Assembly (NCBI GenBank): GCA_947177085.1
Contig: CAMWTD010000102.1
Coordinates: 1-7,828 of the forward strand
Direction of reading: 5' to 3'
DNA from: an uncultured Desulfovibrio sp.
Lineage (GTDB): Bacteria; Desulfobacterota; Desulfovibrionia; Desulfovibrionales; Desulfovibrionaceae
DNA length: 7,828 nt
Positions within the stretch are counted from its first letter, which is position 1. Every line of letters begins with the position of its first letter. Under the pieces are notes generated by a model. The model was not told the origin of the DNA and ran no database searches. It saw nothing but the letters and a program-made list of their open reading frames with translations. Both the position numbers and the translations under genes were made by a program. Shown here in pieces: positions 1 to 6,765 of this stretch.

Positions 1-1
1 C

Positions 2-355
2 AATTGTGTTTGTGAAGGGGGTGTGCGCTATTCCTCCGTCTATCAGCTCCTGTTGCTTGTCAGCAATTTCGTTGACCCACGACATACTGGCGGAAAATGG
101 CACGATAATATCCTGTACTATACAGGTAGCGGTAAATCCGGGGATCAGGATATAAGCAAGGGCACGAATAAAAGGCTTCTCGCATCACTTGAGACAGCCA
201 CGCCCATTTACTACTTTGAGGTCTACACGCAAGGCCAATATACCTATCGGGGACAGGTCATTTCCGCCGCTCCGCCCTTTCAGCGTCAGGAGCCCGGTAC
301 AGACGGCGAGGAACGGAAGGTATGGATATTTCCCTTGCGTCTGCAAAAATCATAA
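2..355 (+). CDS. SRA/YDG-like domain protein, C-terminal part (5' end outside window)
   Basis: The frame is open from the left edge to a TAA at 353-355, giving 117 visible residues, so this is probably the end of a longer gene; a GTG at 23 exists but lies inside the conserved region. The visible sequence resembles the SRA (YDG) fold of modification-dependent restriction proteins: a Gly-Gly-x-Arg segment near residues 6-9, a Trp-x-Asp-x-Ile-x-Tyr-Tyr-Thr-Gly segment running into Gly-Asp-Gln at about 33-49, an aromatic-rich strand plus Tyr-Thr-Tyr-Arg-Gly in the middle, and a closing KVWIFPL strand at 106-112. Known SRA domains bind DNA with 5-methylcytosine or related bases and are often joined to an HNH or other nuclease. 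Here the protein stops five residues after the last SRA strand, so any nuclease or helicase part must lie upstream or be a separate gene. Base composition (about 46% G+C over 61-180) is lower than the neighbouring genes, suggesting horizontal acquisition. The family call rests on remembered motif patterns. Confidence 0.62.
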   Translation, partial: NCVCEGGVRYSSVYQLLLLVSNFVDPRHTGGKWHDNILYYTGSGKSGDQDISKGTNKRLLASLETATPIYYFEVYTQGQYTYRGQVISAAPPFQRQEPGTDGEERKVWIFPLRLQKS

Positions 356-673
356 CTGGATGAGCAAAGCGGCGGCCGACGGAGTCAAAACAGCTCCTTC
401 ATCCCCCGCAGTTCAGGTGGGCGAGTCGTTCGCATCCGGGGAGCCCCCTACAACGGGAGCGCGCATGTTGGCTTGGGCGGCTTGCGTTGCTGGCGCGGCC
501 TCATGAAGGGACCCGCAAAATTGCGGACACCATCTTCGGCCCCGTCCCTCTCTCGCGCCAAGCCCGCGCCAGCCGTGGCCTTTGCAAAATGACTAGCCAA
601 GCCGTGCGACATGGTTTATGTTTCTCCGGTTGAGCGATTCGCCGCTTCCAGCGGCAGTGCAAGGGGGGAGGCC
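356..673. other. Intergenic region between SRA-like gene and pyrG
   Basis: This 318-bp stretch shows no convincing gene. No frame gives a recognisable domain, and in particular there is no HNH-type Cys/His motif that could be the missing nuclease of the SRA-like gene. G+C content rises again soon after the SRA-like stop codon. The visible structures are a short inverted repeat at 513-526 (CCGCAA, two bases, TTGCGG) and the pyrG leader hairpin at 641-655. I could not identify a strong sigma-70 promoter; TTGCAA at 582-587 has no good -10 partner at normal spacing. A pyrG promoter is nevertheless expected somewhere here. Confidence 0.6.
641..671 (+). promoter_or_regulatory. pyrG leader hairpin and purine-rich ribosome binding site
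   Basis: A perfect 6-bp stem (GCCGCT at 641-646, loop TCC, AGCGGC at 650-655) sits directly before the purine-rich tract AAGGGGGGAGG at 661-671. The tract ends two bases before the ATG at 674, so its 5' part (AAGGGG) would be the better-spaced Shine-Dalgarno core. The tract strongly supports the start at 674. Whether the hairpin modulates translation is inference; it could be chance in GC-rich DNA. Confidence 0.4.
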
Positions 674-2317
674 ATGAAAACCAAGTTCATCTTCGTGACG
701 GGCGGGGTACTTTCCTCACTGGGCAAGGGGCTGGCGGCGGCGTCGCTGGGCGCCCTGCTCAAAGCGCGCGGGCTGGATGTGACCATCCAGAAGCTGGACC
801 CTTACATCAATGTGGACCCGGGCACCATGAATCCCTTCCAGCATGGCGAGGTCTTTGTCACCGACGACGGCGCGGAGACCGACCTCGACCTCGGCCACTA
901 TGAGCGCTACCTCAACGTGCCCATGTCCCGCAAGAACAACACCACTTCCGGCGCCATCTACAACCACGTCATCGCCAAGGAGCGGCGCGGCGACTACCTC
1001 GGGGCCACGGTGCAGGTCATCCCCCACATCACCGACGAAATCAAGCGGATGGTGCTCTCTCTTGCCGAGGGGCCCGATGCGCCGGATGTGGCCATCATCG
1101 AGATTGGCGGCACGGTGGGCGATATCGAGGGCCTGCCCTTCCTCGAGGCCATCCGCCAGTTGCGCTCCGAGCTCGGGCGCGACAACTGCCTCAACATCCA
1201 CCTCACCCTTGTGCCCTACCTGCGCTGCGCGGGCGAACACAAGACCAAGCCCACCCAGCACAGCGTCAAAGAGCTGCTCTCCATCGGCATCCAGCCGGAC
1301 ATCATCCTGTGCCGCTGCGAGCAGAGCATCCCGCAGGAGATGCGCAAAAAAATCGCCCTTTTCTGCAATGTGGACGAGGACGCGGTGTTCTCCTCAGTGG
1401 ATGTGGACAATATTTACGAGGTGCCGCTCAAGTTCTATGAGGAAGGCTTTGACCAGAAAGTCGCCATCATGCTGCGCCTGCCCGCGCGCAACGCGCATCT
1501 TGAGGCCTGGGAGCGCCTCATCCATGACAGTAACAACCCCCGCGGCAAGGTGACCATCGCCATTGTGGGCAAGTATGTGGACTTGAAAGAAGCCTACAAA
1601 AGCCTGCACGAGGCCCTGATGCATGGCGGCGTTGCCAACCGCGTGGCCGTGGAGCTGCGCTATGTCAACAGCGAGACCGTGACTCCGGAGAATGCCGCCG
1701 AGGTTTTTGCCGGCTGCGACGGCATCCTCGTGCCGGGCGGCTTCGGCTATCGCGGGGTGGAGGGCAAGATTGCGGCCATCCAGTATGCGCGCGAGAACAA
1801 AGTGCCGTTTTTCGGCATCTGCCTCGGGATGCAGTGCGCGGTTATTGAATTTGCCCGCAATGTGGCCGGGCTTGCCGAAGCCAATTCCGAGGAGTTCAAT
1901 CCCCTCTCGCCGCAGAAGGTCATTTACCTGATGAAGGAGTGGTTCGATTTTCGCACGCACAATGTGGAGCGCCGCGACGATGAAAGCGATAAGGGCGGCA
2001 CGATGCGCCTTGGCTCCTACCCCTGCAAGCTTCTTCCGGGAAGCCGCGCCCATGAGGCCTACGACGCGGACCTCGTGGACGAGCGGCATCGGCATCGCTA
2101 TGAGTTCAACAATGACTTTAAGGATACGTTGGGCGAAAAGGGCATGATCTTCAGCGGGACGGCCCCGGACGACTCCCTGGTGGAAATCGTGGAAATCCCG
2201 GATCATCCCTGGTTTCTGGGCTGCCAGTTCCACCCTGAGTTCAAGTCGCGCCCCATGCAGGCGCATCCCCTGTTCCGCGATTTTATCAAGGCCGCCAAGG
2301 AGAAGGCTGAAGCCTGA
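674..2317 (+). CDS. pyrG: CTP synthase (glutamine hydrolysing)
   Basis: This enzyme makes CTP from UTP, ATP and glutamine, the last step of cytosolic pyrimidine nucleotide synthesis. The 547-residue product is of normal length. The N-terminal synthetase domain (about 1-270) begins with the characteristic KFIFVTGGVLSSLGKG loop containing Lys18 and continues with the KLDPYINVDPGTMNP and HGEVFVTDDGAETDLDLGHYERY blocks that bind nucleotides and Mg. The C-terminal class I glutamine amidotransferase domain (about 290-547) has the nucleophile in GICLGMQ (Cys383), an oxyanion-hole region around PGGFGYRG, and the His520/Glu522 pair in QFHPEF. The frame is open upstream to an ATG at 611, but those 21 extra residues are not family-like and lack a ribosome binding site, whereas 674 follows a strong purine tract and gives the classical N-terminus. 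It is transcribed toward the exchanger gene and ends at a shared terminator. Nothing in the protein looks broken. Confidence 0.98.
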   Translation: MKTKFIFVTGGVLSSLGKGLAAASLGALLKARGLDVTIQKLDPYINVDPGTMNPFQHGEVFVTDDGAETDLDLGHYERYLNVPMSRKNNTTSGAIYNHVIAKERRGDYLGATVQVIPHITDEIKRMVLSLAEGPDAPDVAIIEIGGTVGDIEGLPFLEAIRQLRSELGRDNCLNIHLTLVPYLRCAGEHKTKPTQHSVKELLSIGIQPDIILCRCEQSIPQEMRKKIALFCNVDEDAVFSSVDVDNIYEVPLKFYEEGFDQKVAIMLRLPARNAHLEAWERLIHDSNNPRGKVTIAIVGKYVDLKEAYKSLHEALMHGGVANRVAVELRYVNSETVTPENAAEVFAGCDGILVPGGFGYRGVEGKIAAIQYARENKVPFFGICLGMQCAVIEFARNVAGLAEANSEEFNPLSPQKVIYLMKEWFDFRTHNVERRDDESDKGGTMRLGSYPCKLLPGSRAHEAYDADLVDERHRHRYEFNNDFKDTLGEKGMIFSGTAPDDSLVEIVEIPDHPWFLGCQFHPEFKSRPMQAHPLFRDFIKAAKEKAEA

Positions 2318-2387
2318 GACGGGGAGGGGCGGGCTGTCCCGGCTAGCGGCCATGCGCCTTCCCTTTCCATCTCCAAAGAAAATGCGC

Positions 2388-2438
2388 AAAAACCAGAATC
2401 CCGCGGCGAACCTGCTCAGCCGCGGGATTCTGGTTTTT
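2388..2438. terminator. Bidirectional Rho-independent terminator between convergent genes
   Basis: The arms at 2388-2407 and 2419-2438 are perfect 20-base reverse complements around an 11-base loop (2408-2418). The GC-rich inner stem is flanked by five A at the left end and five T at the right end, so both strands yield a stable hairpin followed by a U-tract. It lies 70 bp after the pyrG stop and 55 bp after the exchanger stop (on the opposite strand), the expected place for a shared terminator. A second small hairpin (GCGCG, CTCA, CGCGC at 2461-2474) lies closer to the exchanger stop. Confidence 0.93.
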
Positions 2439-2493
2439 AGCAACGATGGCTCTGGTTGCAGCGCGCTCACGCGCATCTGGGGGGCATGTTCCG

Positions 2494-4191
2494 TCAGGCA
2501 AAGGCCAGCACCAGGAGGCTTGAGAATACCAGCACCAGGTTCGCCACGGCATAGGTGACGCTGTAGCCGATGGCGGGCAGGTTGCTGTCAAGGGCGTCCT
2601 GGATGGCCCCGATGGAGGCCACGCCGCAGCGTGCCCCGGCCACGCAGCCCAGGGTCTCGGGCGCGTTGAAGTGGAAGATCTTGCGGGCAATGAAGATATT
2701 GATGGTCAGCCCCGCCAGGGTGCAGACGATGCCGGTGACGAAGAGGCCGAGGCCAAATTCCTTCAGGGCATGGATGAAGGTCGCGCCCGAGGTGAGCCCG
2801 ATGACGGCGATGAACATGTTGAGCCCGAGTTTGTCAAACAGCCAGATGACGGGCGAGGGAATCCGGCCGAAGGAGGGCCGGCGGTTGCGCAGCCAGCCCA
2901 GGAAGAGGCCGGACAGGAGTGTGCCGCCGCTGGTGCTGATGGAAAGAGGCACGCCGCCTATCTTCACGCTCAATGCACCCACGAAGCAGCCAAGCGCCAC
3001 GCCGAAGCCGAGAAAGATCATGTCCGTGGCCTGGGTGTGGCGGTCCGAATAGCCGATTTCGGCCACGGCCTCCGCCACATCCGTGGGCAGGCCCACAAGG
3101 GTCAGCACATCTCCGCGCTGAAGCAGGGTCTTGGAGCGCCCGGGCAAGGAGACGCCGTTGCGGGTCAGGCTGCGGACGACCACGCCCTTCATGAAGGGCT
3201 GCTGCCTGAGCTCGCCAAAGGTCATCTTGGCGACCTTGCCCCGGGCAATCGTGACAGGAAGATTCTCCACGCCAAAGCTCAAAAGCTCATGGTCCGCCAC
3301 CTCGGGGCCGATGGTCGTACCATCGTCCACAATGACTTCACGCCGGCCGCTCAGGACGACCACGTCCCCCTTGCGCACGCGGAGCGTCGGCTTGGGGTCG
3401 CGTATCTCGCCCTTGACGCGCAGACGCTCCACAAAGAGGCGCTGGCCCTTGTCCGCAAATTCCTTCTCGATTTCCGCCACGGTGCGCGGGTGGGCAAAAA
3501 AGTCGCTCTCCGCGCGGTAGGCGCGGAAGGAGACGGCCCGCTCGGCCAGCATGTAGCCGGGCTCGGCCTGAAATTCGCCATCCTCCATGGAGGCTTCGAT
3601 TTCCTCGATTTCCTTGCGCACCTTCGTCATGCCGCCGAGCAGCATGGGTCCGATATTGGAGAGGAACCACGCCGAGCCGATGGTCCCGAAAACATAGGTG
3701 ACAGCATAACTTGCGGGAATCATGGATAAGAGGAATGCTTTTTGGTCGGCATCCATCATCAGGCCGCGGATGGTCTCGCTGGTGAGGCCGAGGGAGCCCG
3801 AGGCCGTCTGGCTGCCGGCAAAGAGGCCCGCCGCCACGCCCATGTCATAGCCCATGAGGCGCGCGGCGATGATGACAATAGAGGCGCAAATCACGGCTTC
3901 CAAAAGCGCAAAGGCCACCTGCTTGAGGCCGTGCCCCTTGAAGGCCATGAAGAACTGGGGCCCCACGCTGTAGCCGATGGAAAAGAGAAAGAGCATGAAA
4001 AAGATGGAGCGCACGATCTCCGGTATCTCGATCTGCATCTGGCCGATGATGACGCCCACAAGCAGCGTGGCCGCCACGGGCCCGAGAGTGAAGGATTTGT
4101 ACTTCAACTGGCCGAGCCAGAAGCCGATGCTGAGGGTCAGGAAGATAGGAATCACGGGATTGGCCCTGAAGATGTGCGCCAACCACTCCAT
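2494..4191 (-). CDS. AspT/YidE/YbjL-family membrane exchanger (aspartate:alanine exchanger superfamily)
   Basis: The 565-residue product has the typical layout of the aspartate:alanine exchanger family (TC 2.A.81): an N-terminal membrane half (about 12-180, with hydrophobic segments near 12-28, 35-52, 60-82, 90-113, 118-135 and 155-178), two cytoplasmic TrkA-C/RCK_C-like domains (about 205-290 and 300-380), and a C-terminal membrane half (about 390-565). The halves share a repeated signature: an Ala-Gly-x-x-x-x-x-x-x-x-Gly motif (125-135 and 518-528) followed by a Pro-Ala-x-Tyr-x-Val-Thr-Tyr motif (159-166 and 539-547), pointing to an internal duplication. Known members exchange aspartate for alanine or export succinate; others are uncharacterised, so the substrate here is not assigned. 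RCK_C domains often bind small ligands and may gate transport. The start at 4191 has GGAG seven bases upstream; the frame continues to 4320, but that arginine-rich extension is unlike the family. The gene converges on pyrG and lies downstream of the DUF362 gene behind a hairpin-rich leader. Confidence 0.9.
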   Translation of the reverse strand: MEWLAHIFRANPVIPIFLTLSIGFWLGQLKYKSFTLGPVAATLLVGVIIGQMQIEIPEIVRSIFFMLFLFSIGYSVGPQFFMAFKGHGLKQVAFALLEAVICASIVIIAARLMGYDMGVAAGLFAGSQTASGSLGLTSETIRGLMMDADQKAFLLSMIPASYAVTYVFGTIGSAWFLSNIGPMLLGGMTKVRKEIEEIEASMEDGEFQAEPGYMLAERAVSFRAYRAESDFFAHPRTVAEIEKEFADKGQRLFVERLRVKGEIRDPKPTLRVRKGDVVVLSGRREVIVDDGTTIGPEVADHELLSFGVENLPVTIARGKVAKMTFGELRQQPFMKGVVVRSLTRNGVSLPGRSKTLLQRGDVLTLVGLPTDVAEAVAEIGYSDRHTQATDMIFLGFGVALGCFVGALSVKIGGVPLSISTSGGTLLSGLFLGWLRNRRPSFGRIPSPVIWLFDKLGLNMFIAVIGLTSGATFIHALKEFGLGLFVTGIVCTLAGLTINIFIARKIFHFNAPETLGCVAGARCGVASIGAIQDALDSNLPAIGYSVTYAVANLVLVFSSLLVLAFA

Positions 4192-4355
4192 GCTGTTTCT
4201 CCGCTGGATAGAAAGGTGAAGGACCGGGAAAACGGCCGCAGGGCCGCATGGGAGGGACGCGCGCCGGGCTGCGCGGACGTCCATGCCGCTCAGTCCAAAG
4301 CGGCGCGCCTTGCGGCGCACCTTTTTTAAACAAAATTTGCAGCGCCAGCAAATAT
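4192..4355 (-). promoter_or_regulatory. Hairpin-rich leader upstream of the exchanger gene
   Basis: Several short stem-loops can be drawn. One is CGGCC-GCAG-GGCCG (4233-4246), which on the minus strand is followed by TTTT (4232-4229). A second is GCCGCT...AGCGGC (4285-4304, 8-base loop). A third is GCGCC-TTGC-GGCGC (4305-4318), followed on the plus strand by a T-run at 4322-4327. An AT-rich patch at 4321-4360 could hold a minus-strand promoter: TTGCTG (4350-4345) and TTTAAA about 15 bases further, but the spacing is short and the match weak. The ribosome binding site GGAG lies seven bases before the ATG at 4191. Attenuator-like control is possible but not shown. Confidence 0.3.
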
Positions 4356-4403
4356 AAAAACGCGGCGGAAACGACGCACGGCCGTGGGTGGCGCTCCCGC
4401 CGC
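4356..4403 (-). terminator. Candidate terminator after the DUF362 gene
   Basis: On the minus strand, GCGGCGG (4403-4397) can pair with CCGCCGC (4368-4362), followed after one base by five T (4360-4356). The 28-base loop contains a further palindrome, CACGGCCGTG (4377-4386), so the structure may be a branched or stacked hairpin. It lies 16 bp after the DUF362 stop codon. The long loop makes it less certain than the pyrG terminator. Confidence 0.5.
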
Positions 4404-4419
4404 AAAAGCGGGCGCGGAC

Positions 4420-5463
4420 CTAGTTGACGACGACCAGTTCGTATTGTGGGTTGCCCATCTTCTTTTCCCGCATGGCCGAAAGCTGCCGCAACCCGTGGCG
4501 GCTCTCGATCCTTTCGATAACGTCTTTGCTGTCGGGCGCGGCAAAAACGAGGTCGCAGGCCGCCTGGTCGATGGCGAGCAGGTCATTGGAGGCAAGAATA
4601 CCAATATCCTTCATGGTAGGGGTGTGGGCCCGCGTGCCTGCGCAATCGCAATCCACGCTGATATTGCGCAGGATATTTATATAGGTGATATGCTTACCGA
4701 AATGGTCGATAACGGCCTTGGCGGAATCGGCCATGAGCTCCATGAAGAGCTCTTTTTTGGCGGATGTGCCGAACTCGGGCTTGCCCTCCATGTTGGTGCC
4801 GTGCACCTGGCGCTTGCCCACCTGCCCGGAGGCGCAGCCGATGGCGATATTCTTCATGGAACCGCCAAAGCCGCCACTCGAATGCCCCTTGAAATGCGTG
4901 AGCACGAGCATGGAGTCGTAATCGGTGATGCCCTTGCCCATGGCCACCTCTTTCAGGTGGAAGCCGTCCCGTACGGGCAGGCTGACATCGCCATTTTCAT
5001 CCAGGATATCCACGGGGCAGAAGGTCCAGCCGTTGACCTCGAGGGTCTTTCTGTGGCCCTCGGTGGTATAGCGACCGCCCTCGTACAGGGTATTGGTTTC
5101 CACGATGGCGCTGTCGGGGATGGTCTTTTGCAGGGCGGCCACAAGTTCGCGCGGCAGGATGTTGGGGCCGTTGGGCTCCCCGGTGTGCACCTTGATGGCT
5201 ACCTTGCCGTAAATGCCTTCATTGACGAGATTATACAGCTTGATGAGGCTCGCTTCATCAATGAAGGGCGAAAAGTAGACCTTGGCGACCGAGCCTGACG
5301 CCTGGCCCGGGGTGATTTTTTTGGAGCCTGTGACCGGGGTCTTTTGCGGCAAGACCGCTGTGTCCTGTCTCTGCGCGCCAAAGCCGAGGCGCGGGGCAAG
5401 GGCGGCTGCGCCCAGGGAGAGGGCCGCGCCCTGAACGAAGGTCCTGCGGGAAAGGAGTTTCAT
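4420..5463 (-). CDS. DUF362 domain protein with Tat signal peptide
   Basis: The 347-residue product opens with a twin-arginine signal: SRRTFVQ at 5-11, a hydrophobic stretch at about 12-24, and likely cleavage near residue 30, so it is predicted to be exported folded, perhaps with a cofactor. The rest (about 60-345) matches the DUF362 family, including the conserved block THFKGHSSGGFGGSMKNIAIGC (189-210), an earlier KVHTGEPNG segment, and a late ASNDLLAIDQAACDL block. Many DUF362 proteins carry ferredoxin-type cysteine clusters; this one does not, but has Cys149, Cys210, a Cys-x-Cys pair (272/274) and Cys303, which could bind metal. The function of the family is not established. The ATG at 5463 has GGAGG eight bases upstream and places the Tat motif correctly; a GTG at 5478 adds five residues and would overlap that binding site. 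It follows the Fe-S aldo/keto reductase by 93 bp with no clear terminator, so co-transcription is likely. Confidence 0.92.
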   Translation of the reverse strand: MKLLSRRTFVQGAALSLGAAALAPRLGFGAQRQDTAVLPQKTPVTGSKKITPGQASGSVAKVYFSPFIDEASLIKLYNLVNEGIYGKVAIKVHTGEPNGPNILPRELVAALQKTIPDSAIVETNTLYEGGRYTTEGHRKTLEVNGWTFCPVDILDENGDVSLPVRDGFHLKEVAMGKGITDYDSMLVLTHFKGHSSGGFGGSMKNIAIGCASGQVGKRQVHGTNMEGKPEFGTSAKKELFMELMADSAKAVIDHFGKHITYINILRNISVDCDCAGTRAHTPTMKDIGILASNDLLAIDQAACDLVFAAPDSKDVIERIESRHGLRQLSAMREKKMGNPQYELVVVN

Positions 5464-5556
5464 CTGCCTGTCCTCCACCTTTTTATGGTTGAAACATCAC
5501 TGTTCTGTATATCCACCCCGCGCGCGAGGGCGTGACGGCTCGGCGCCGCAGCGCAC

Positions 5557-6702
5557 TCAGGAAAAGACTTCCCGTGCGCGCGCCATGTGCTCACGGATTT
5601 TAACTTCAAATGGGCAGCGCGTTTCGCAAACGCCGCATTGGCTGCATGCATCGGCCCGGACATGGAGCGCGCGGTAATGCTCGCGCACGGTTTCCGGCAC
5701 GGCAGGCTGCGCTTCCGCAAGGTTGAGCAGCTTGATGACCAGGGCGATGTCAATATGCTCCTTGCACGGGGCGCAGTGGCCGCAATACATGCAGTGCCCC
5801 TGCCAACGGATGCGCGGAAAGCTCGTCAGGACATCGGCATAGTCGGCATCCGGGCTGCCCGCCCCACCGTAGTCCAGGCACTCCTCAAGTTCCTTGAGGC
5901 TGTGCGCGCCCGCAAGCACGCAGGCCACGGCCGGCCTGTCAAGGGCATAACCGATGGCCTGGCGCGCGGTGAGCGCCACCCCGGCAAGCGAGCGATCCGC
6001 CTGAAGCAGGTCGCCGCCGCCAAACGCCTTCATCACGGTGATGCCCACGCCGCGCTCCATACAGGTCTCGTACAGGCGGGCGCGGTCGGCATCCATATTG
6101 AGGAGGGAGCTTGCGTACTTTTCCCGGTTCCAGAGCTGCTCCACATCCTCGTCCGGGGGCTGGAGGTCGTAGCAGGGATTGATGGAGAACATCAGGACTT
6201 CAATGCCGCCCTCCTCCACCGCCGCCAGCGCCACAAGCGGATTGTGGCTGGAAAGGCCGATGCTGCGGATGGCTCCGGCTTTCTTGAGCTCGCGGGCATA
6301 GTCAAGGATGCCTCCCTCGAGGATGCGCTTCCAGGTTGACGCGGAATCCACATAGTGGATCATGCCAATGTCAAGGCAGTCCGTGCCAAGGCGCGCAAGC
6401 TGGTCCTCAAAGGATGCCCGCACCTTTGCGAGGTTCCGCGTGCACTTGTATTGCCCGTCTTCCCAGACGGTGCACAGATGCCCCTGCAGGACGAACCTTT
6501 CCCGCCTGCCCTTCAGGGCCGCGCCAAGGTTGGAGCGCAGGTCGGGGCTGGGGGAATAAAGGTCGATGCAGTTGGCCCCGCGCGCTTCCATCATGTCGAG
6601 GGCTTCCACATAATAGGCCGGCCCCTTGTCCAGCAGCCCCTCACAGCCGAGGCCCACAATGCCCACCTGTATGCCGGTTTTGCCCAGTTCCCGAATTTCC
6701 AT
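5557..6702 (-). CDS. Aldo/keto reductase with C-terminal 2x[4Fe-4S] ferredoxin-like domain
   Basis: The 381-residue product has an aldo/keto reductase barrel (about 1-290) and a ferredoxin-like tail. The barrel starts with RELGKTGIQV, typical of the family, and keeps the Asp47 region, His116 in MIHYVD, a GAIRSIGLSSHNP strand (143-155), and a late segment with Arg/Gln typical of cofactor binding. The tail contains Cys304-x2-Cys307-x2-Cys310-x2-Cys313 and Cys353-x2-Cys356-x2-Cys359-x3-Cys363-Pro, consistent with two [4Fe-4S] clusters. Oddly, at the position five residues after the catalytic Asp, where these enzymes have Tyr, there is Ser52, and where they have the catalytic Lys there is Gln73 (FVLQGHL). 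Ordinary carbonyl reduction is therefore doubtful, and an electron-transfer or different reductive reaction is possible. The start at 6702 has GGAG about 11 bases upstream. It lies 63 bp after the alcohol dehydrogenase and is predicted to be cytoplasmic, with no signal peptide seen. Confidence 0.92.
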   Translation of the reverse strand: MEIRELGKTGIQVGIVGLGCEGLLDKGPAYYVEALDMMEARGANCIDLYSPSPDLRSNLGAALKGRRERFVLQGHLCTVWEDGQYKCTRNLAKVRASFEDQLARLGTDCLDIGMIHYVDSASTWKRILEGGILDYARELKKAGAIRSIGLSSHNPLVALAAVEEGGIEVLMFSINPCYDLQPPDEDVEQLWNREKYASSLLNMDADRARLYETCMERGVGITVMKAFGGGDLLQADRSLAGVALTARQAIGYALDRPAVACVLAGAHSLKELEECLDYGGAGSPDADYADVLTSFPRIRWQGHCMYCGHCAPCKEHIDIALVIKLLNLAEAQPAVPETVREHYRALHVRADACSQCGVCETRCPFEVKIREHMARAREVFS

Positions 6703-6765
6703 ATCTTCATCTTCTCCAGCCGAAGCTTCCTCGACTGCCTGAAATACGCCGCCGGGAAAGTTCCC

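Noticed and set aside
189..506. Plus-strand open frame overlapping the SRA-like gene end
   Set aside because: It is out of frame with the SRA-like motifs, has no recognisable domain and no good ribosome binding site; its low-complexity C-terminus suggests chance.
611..673. Upstream ATG extension of pyrG by 21 residues
   Set aside because: There is no ribosome binding site at 611, and the canonical CTP synthase N-terminus starts at 674 right after a strong purine tract.
1394..2476. Minus-strand open frame of 360 codons opposite pyrG
   Set aside because: It overlaps the strongly conserved pyrG and crosses the terminator hairpin; no recognisable domain.
2671..3729. Plus-strand open frame of 352 codons opposite the exchanger
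   Set aside because: The composition is rich in His, Ala, Gly and Asp, typical of an antisense shadow, while the minus strand encodes a clear membrane protein.
4192..4320. Extension of the exchanger to a GTG at 4320
   Set aside because: The added 43 residues are Arg-rich and unlike the family, and they run through the hairpin-rich leader; the ATG at 4191 has a proper GGAG.
4384..5298. Long plus-strand open frame of 304 codons opposite the DUF362 gene
   Set aside because: It is fully antisense to a well-supported gene and shows no family motifs; such mirror frames are common in GC-rich DNA.
5464..5556. Possible terminator between the aldo/keto reductase and DUF362 genes
   Set aside because: Short GC palindromes are present (such as CGGCGCCG), but none is followed by a T-run on the minus strand, so co-transcription is preferred.
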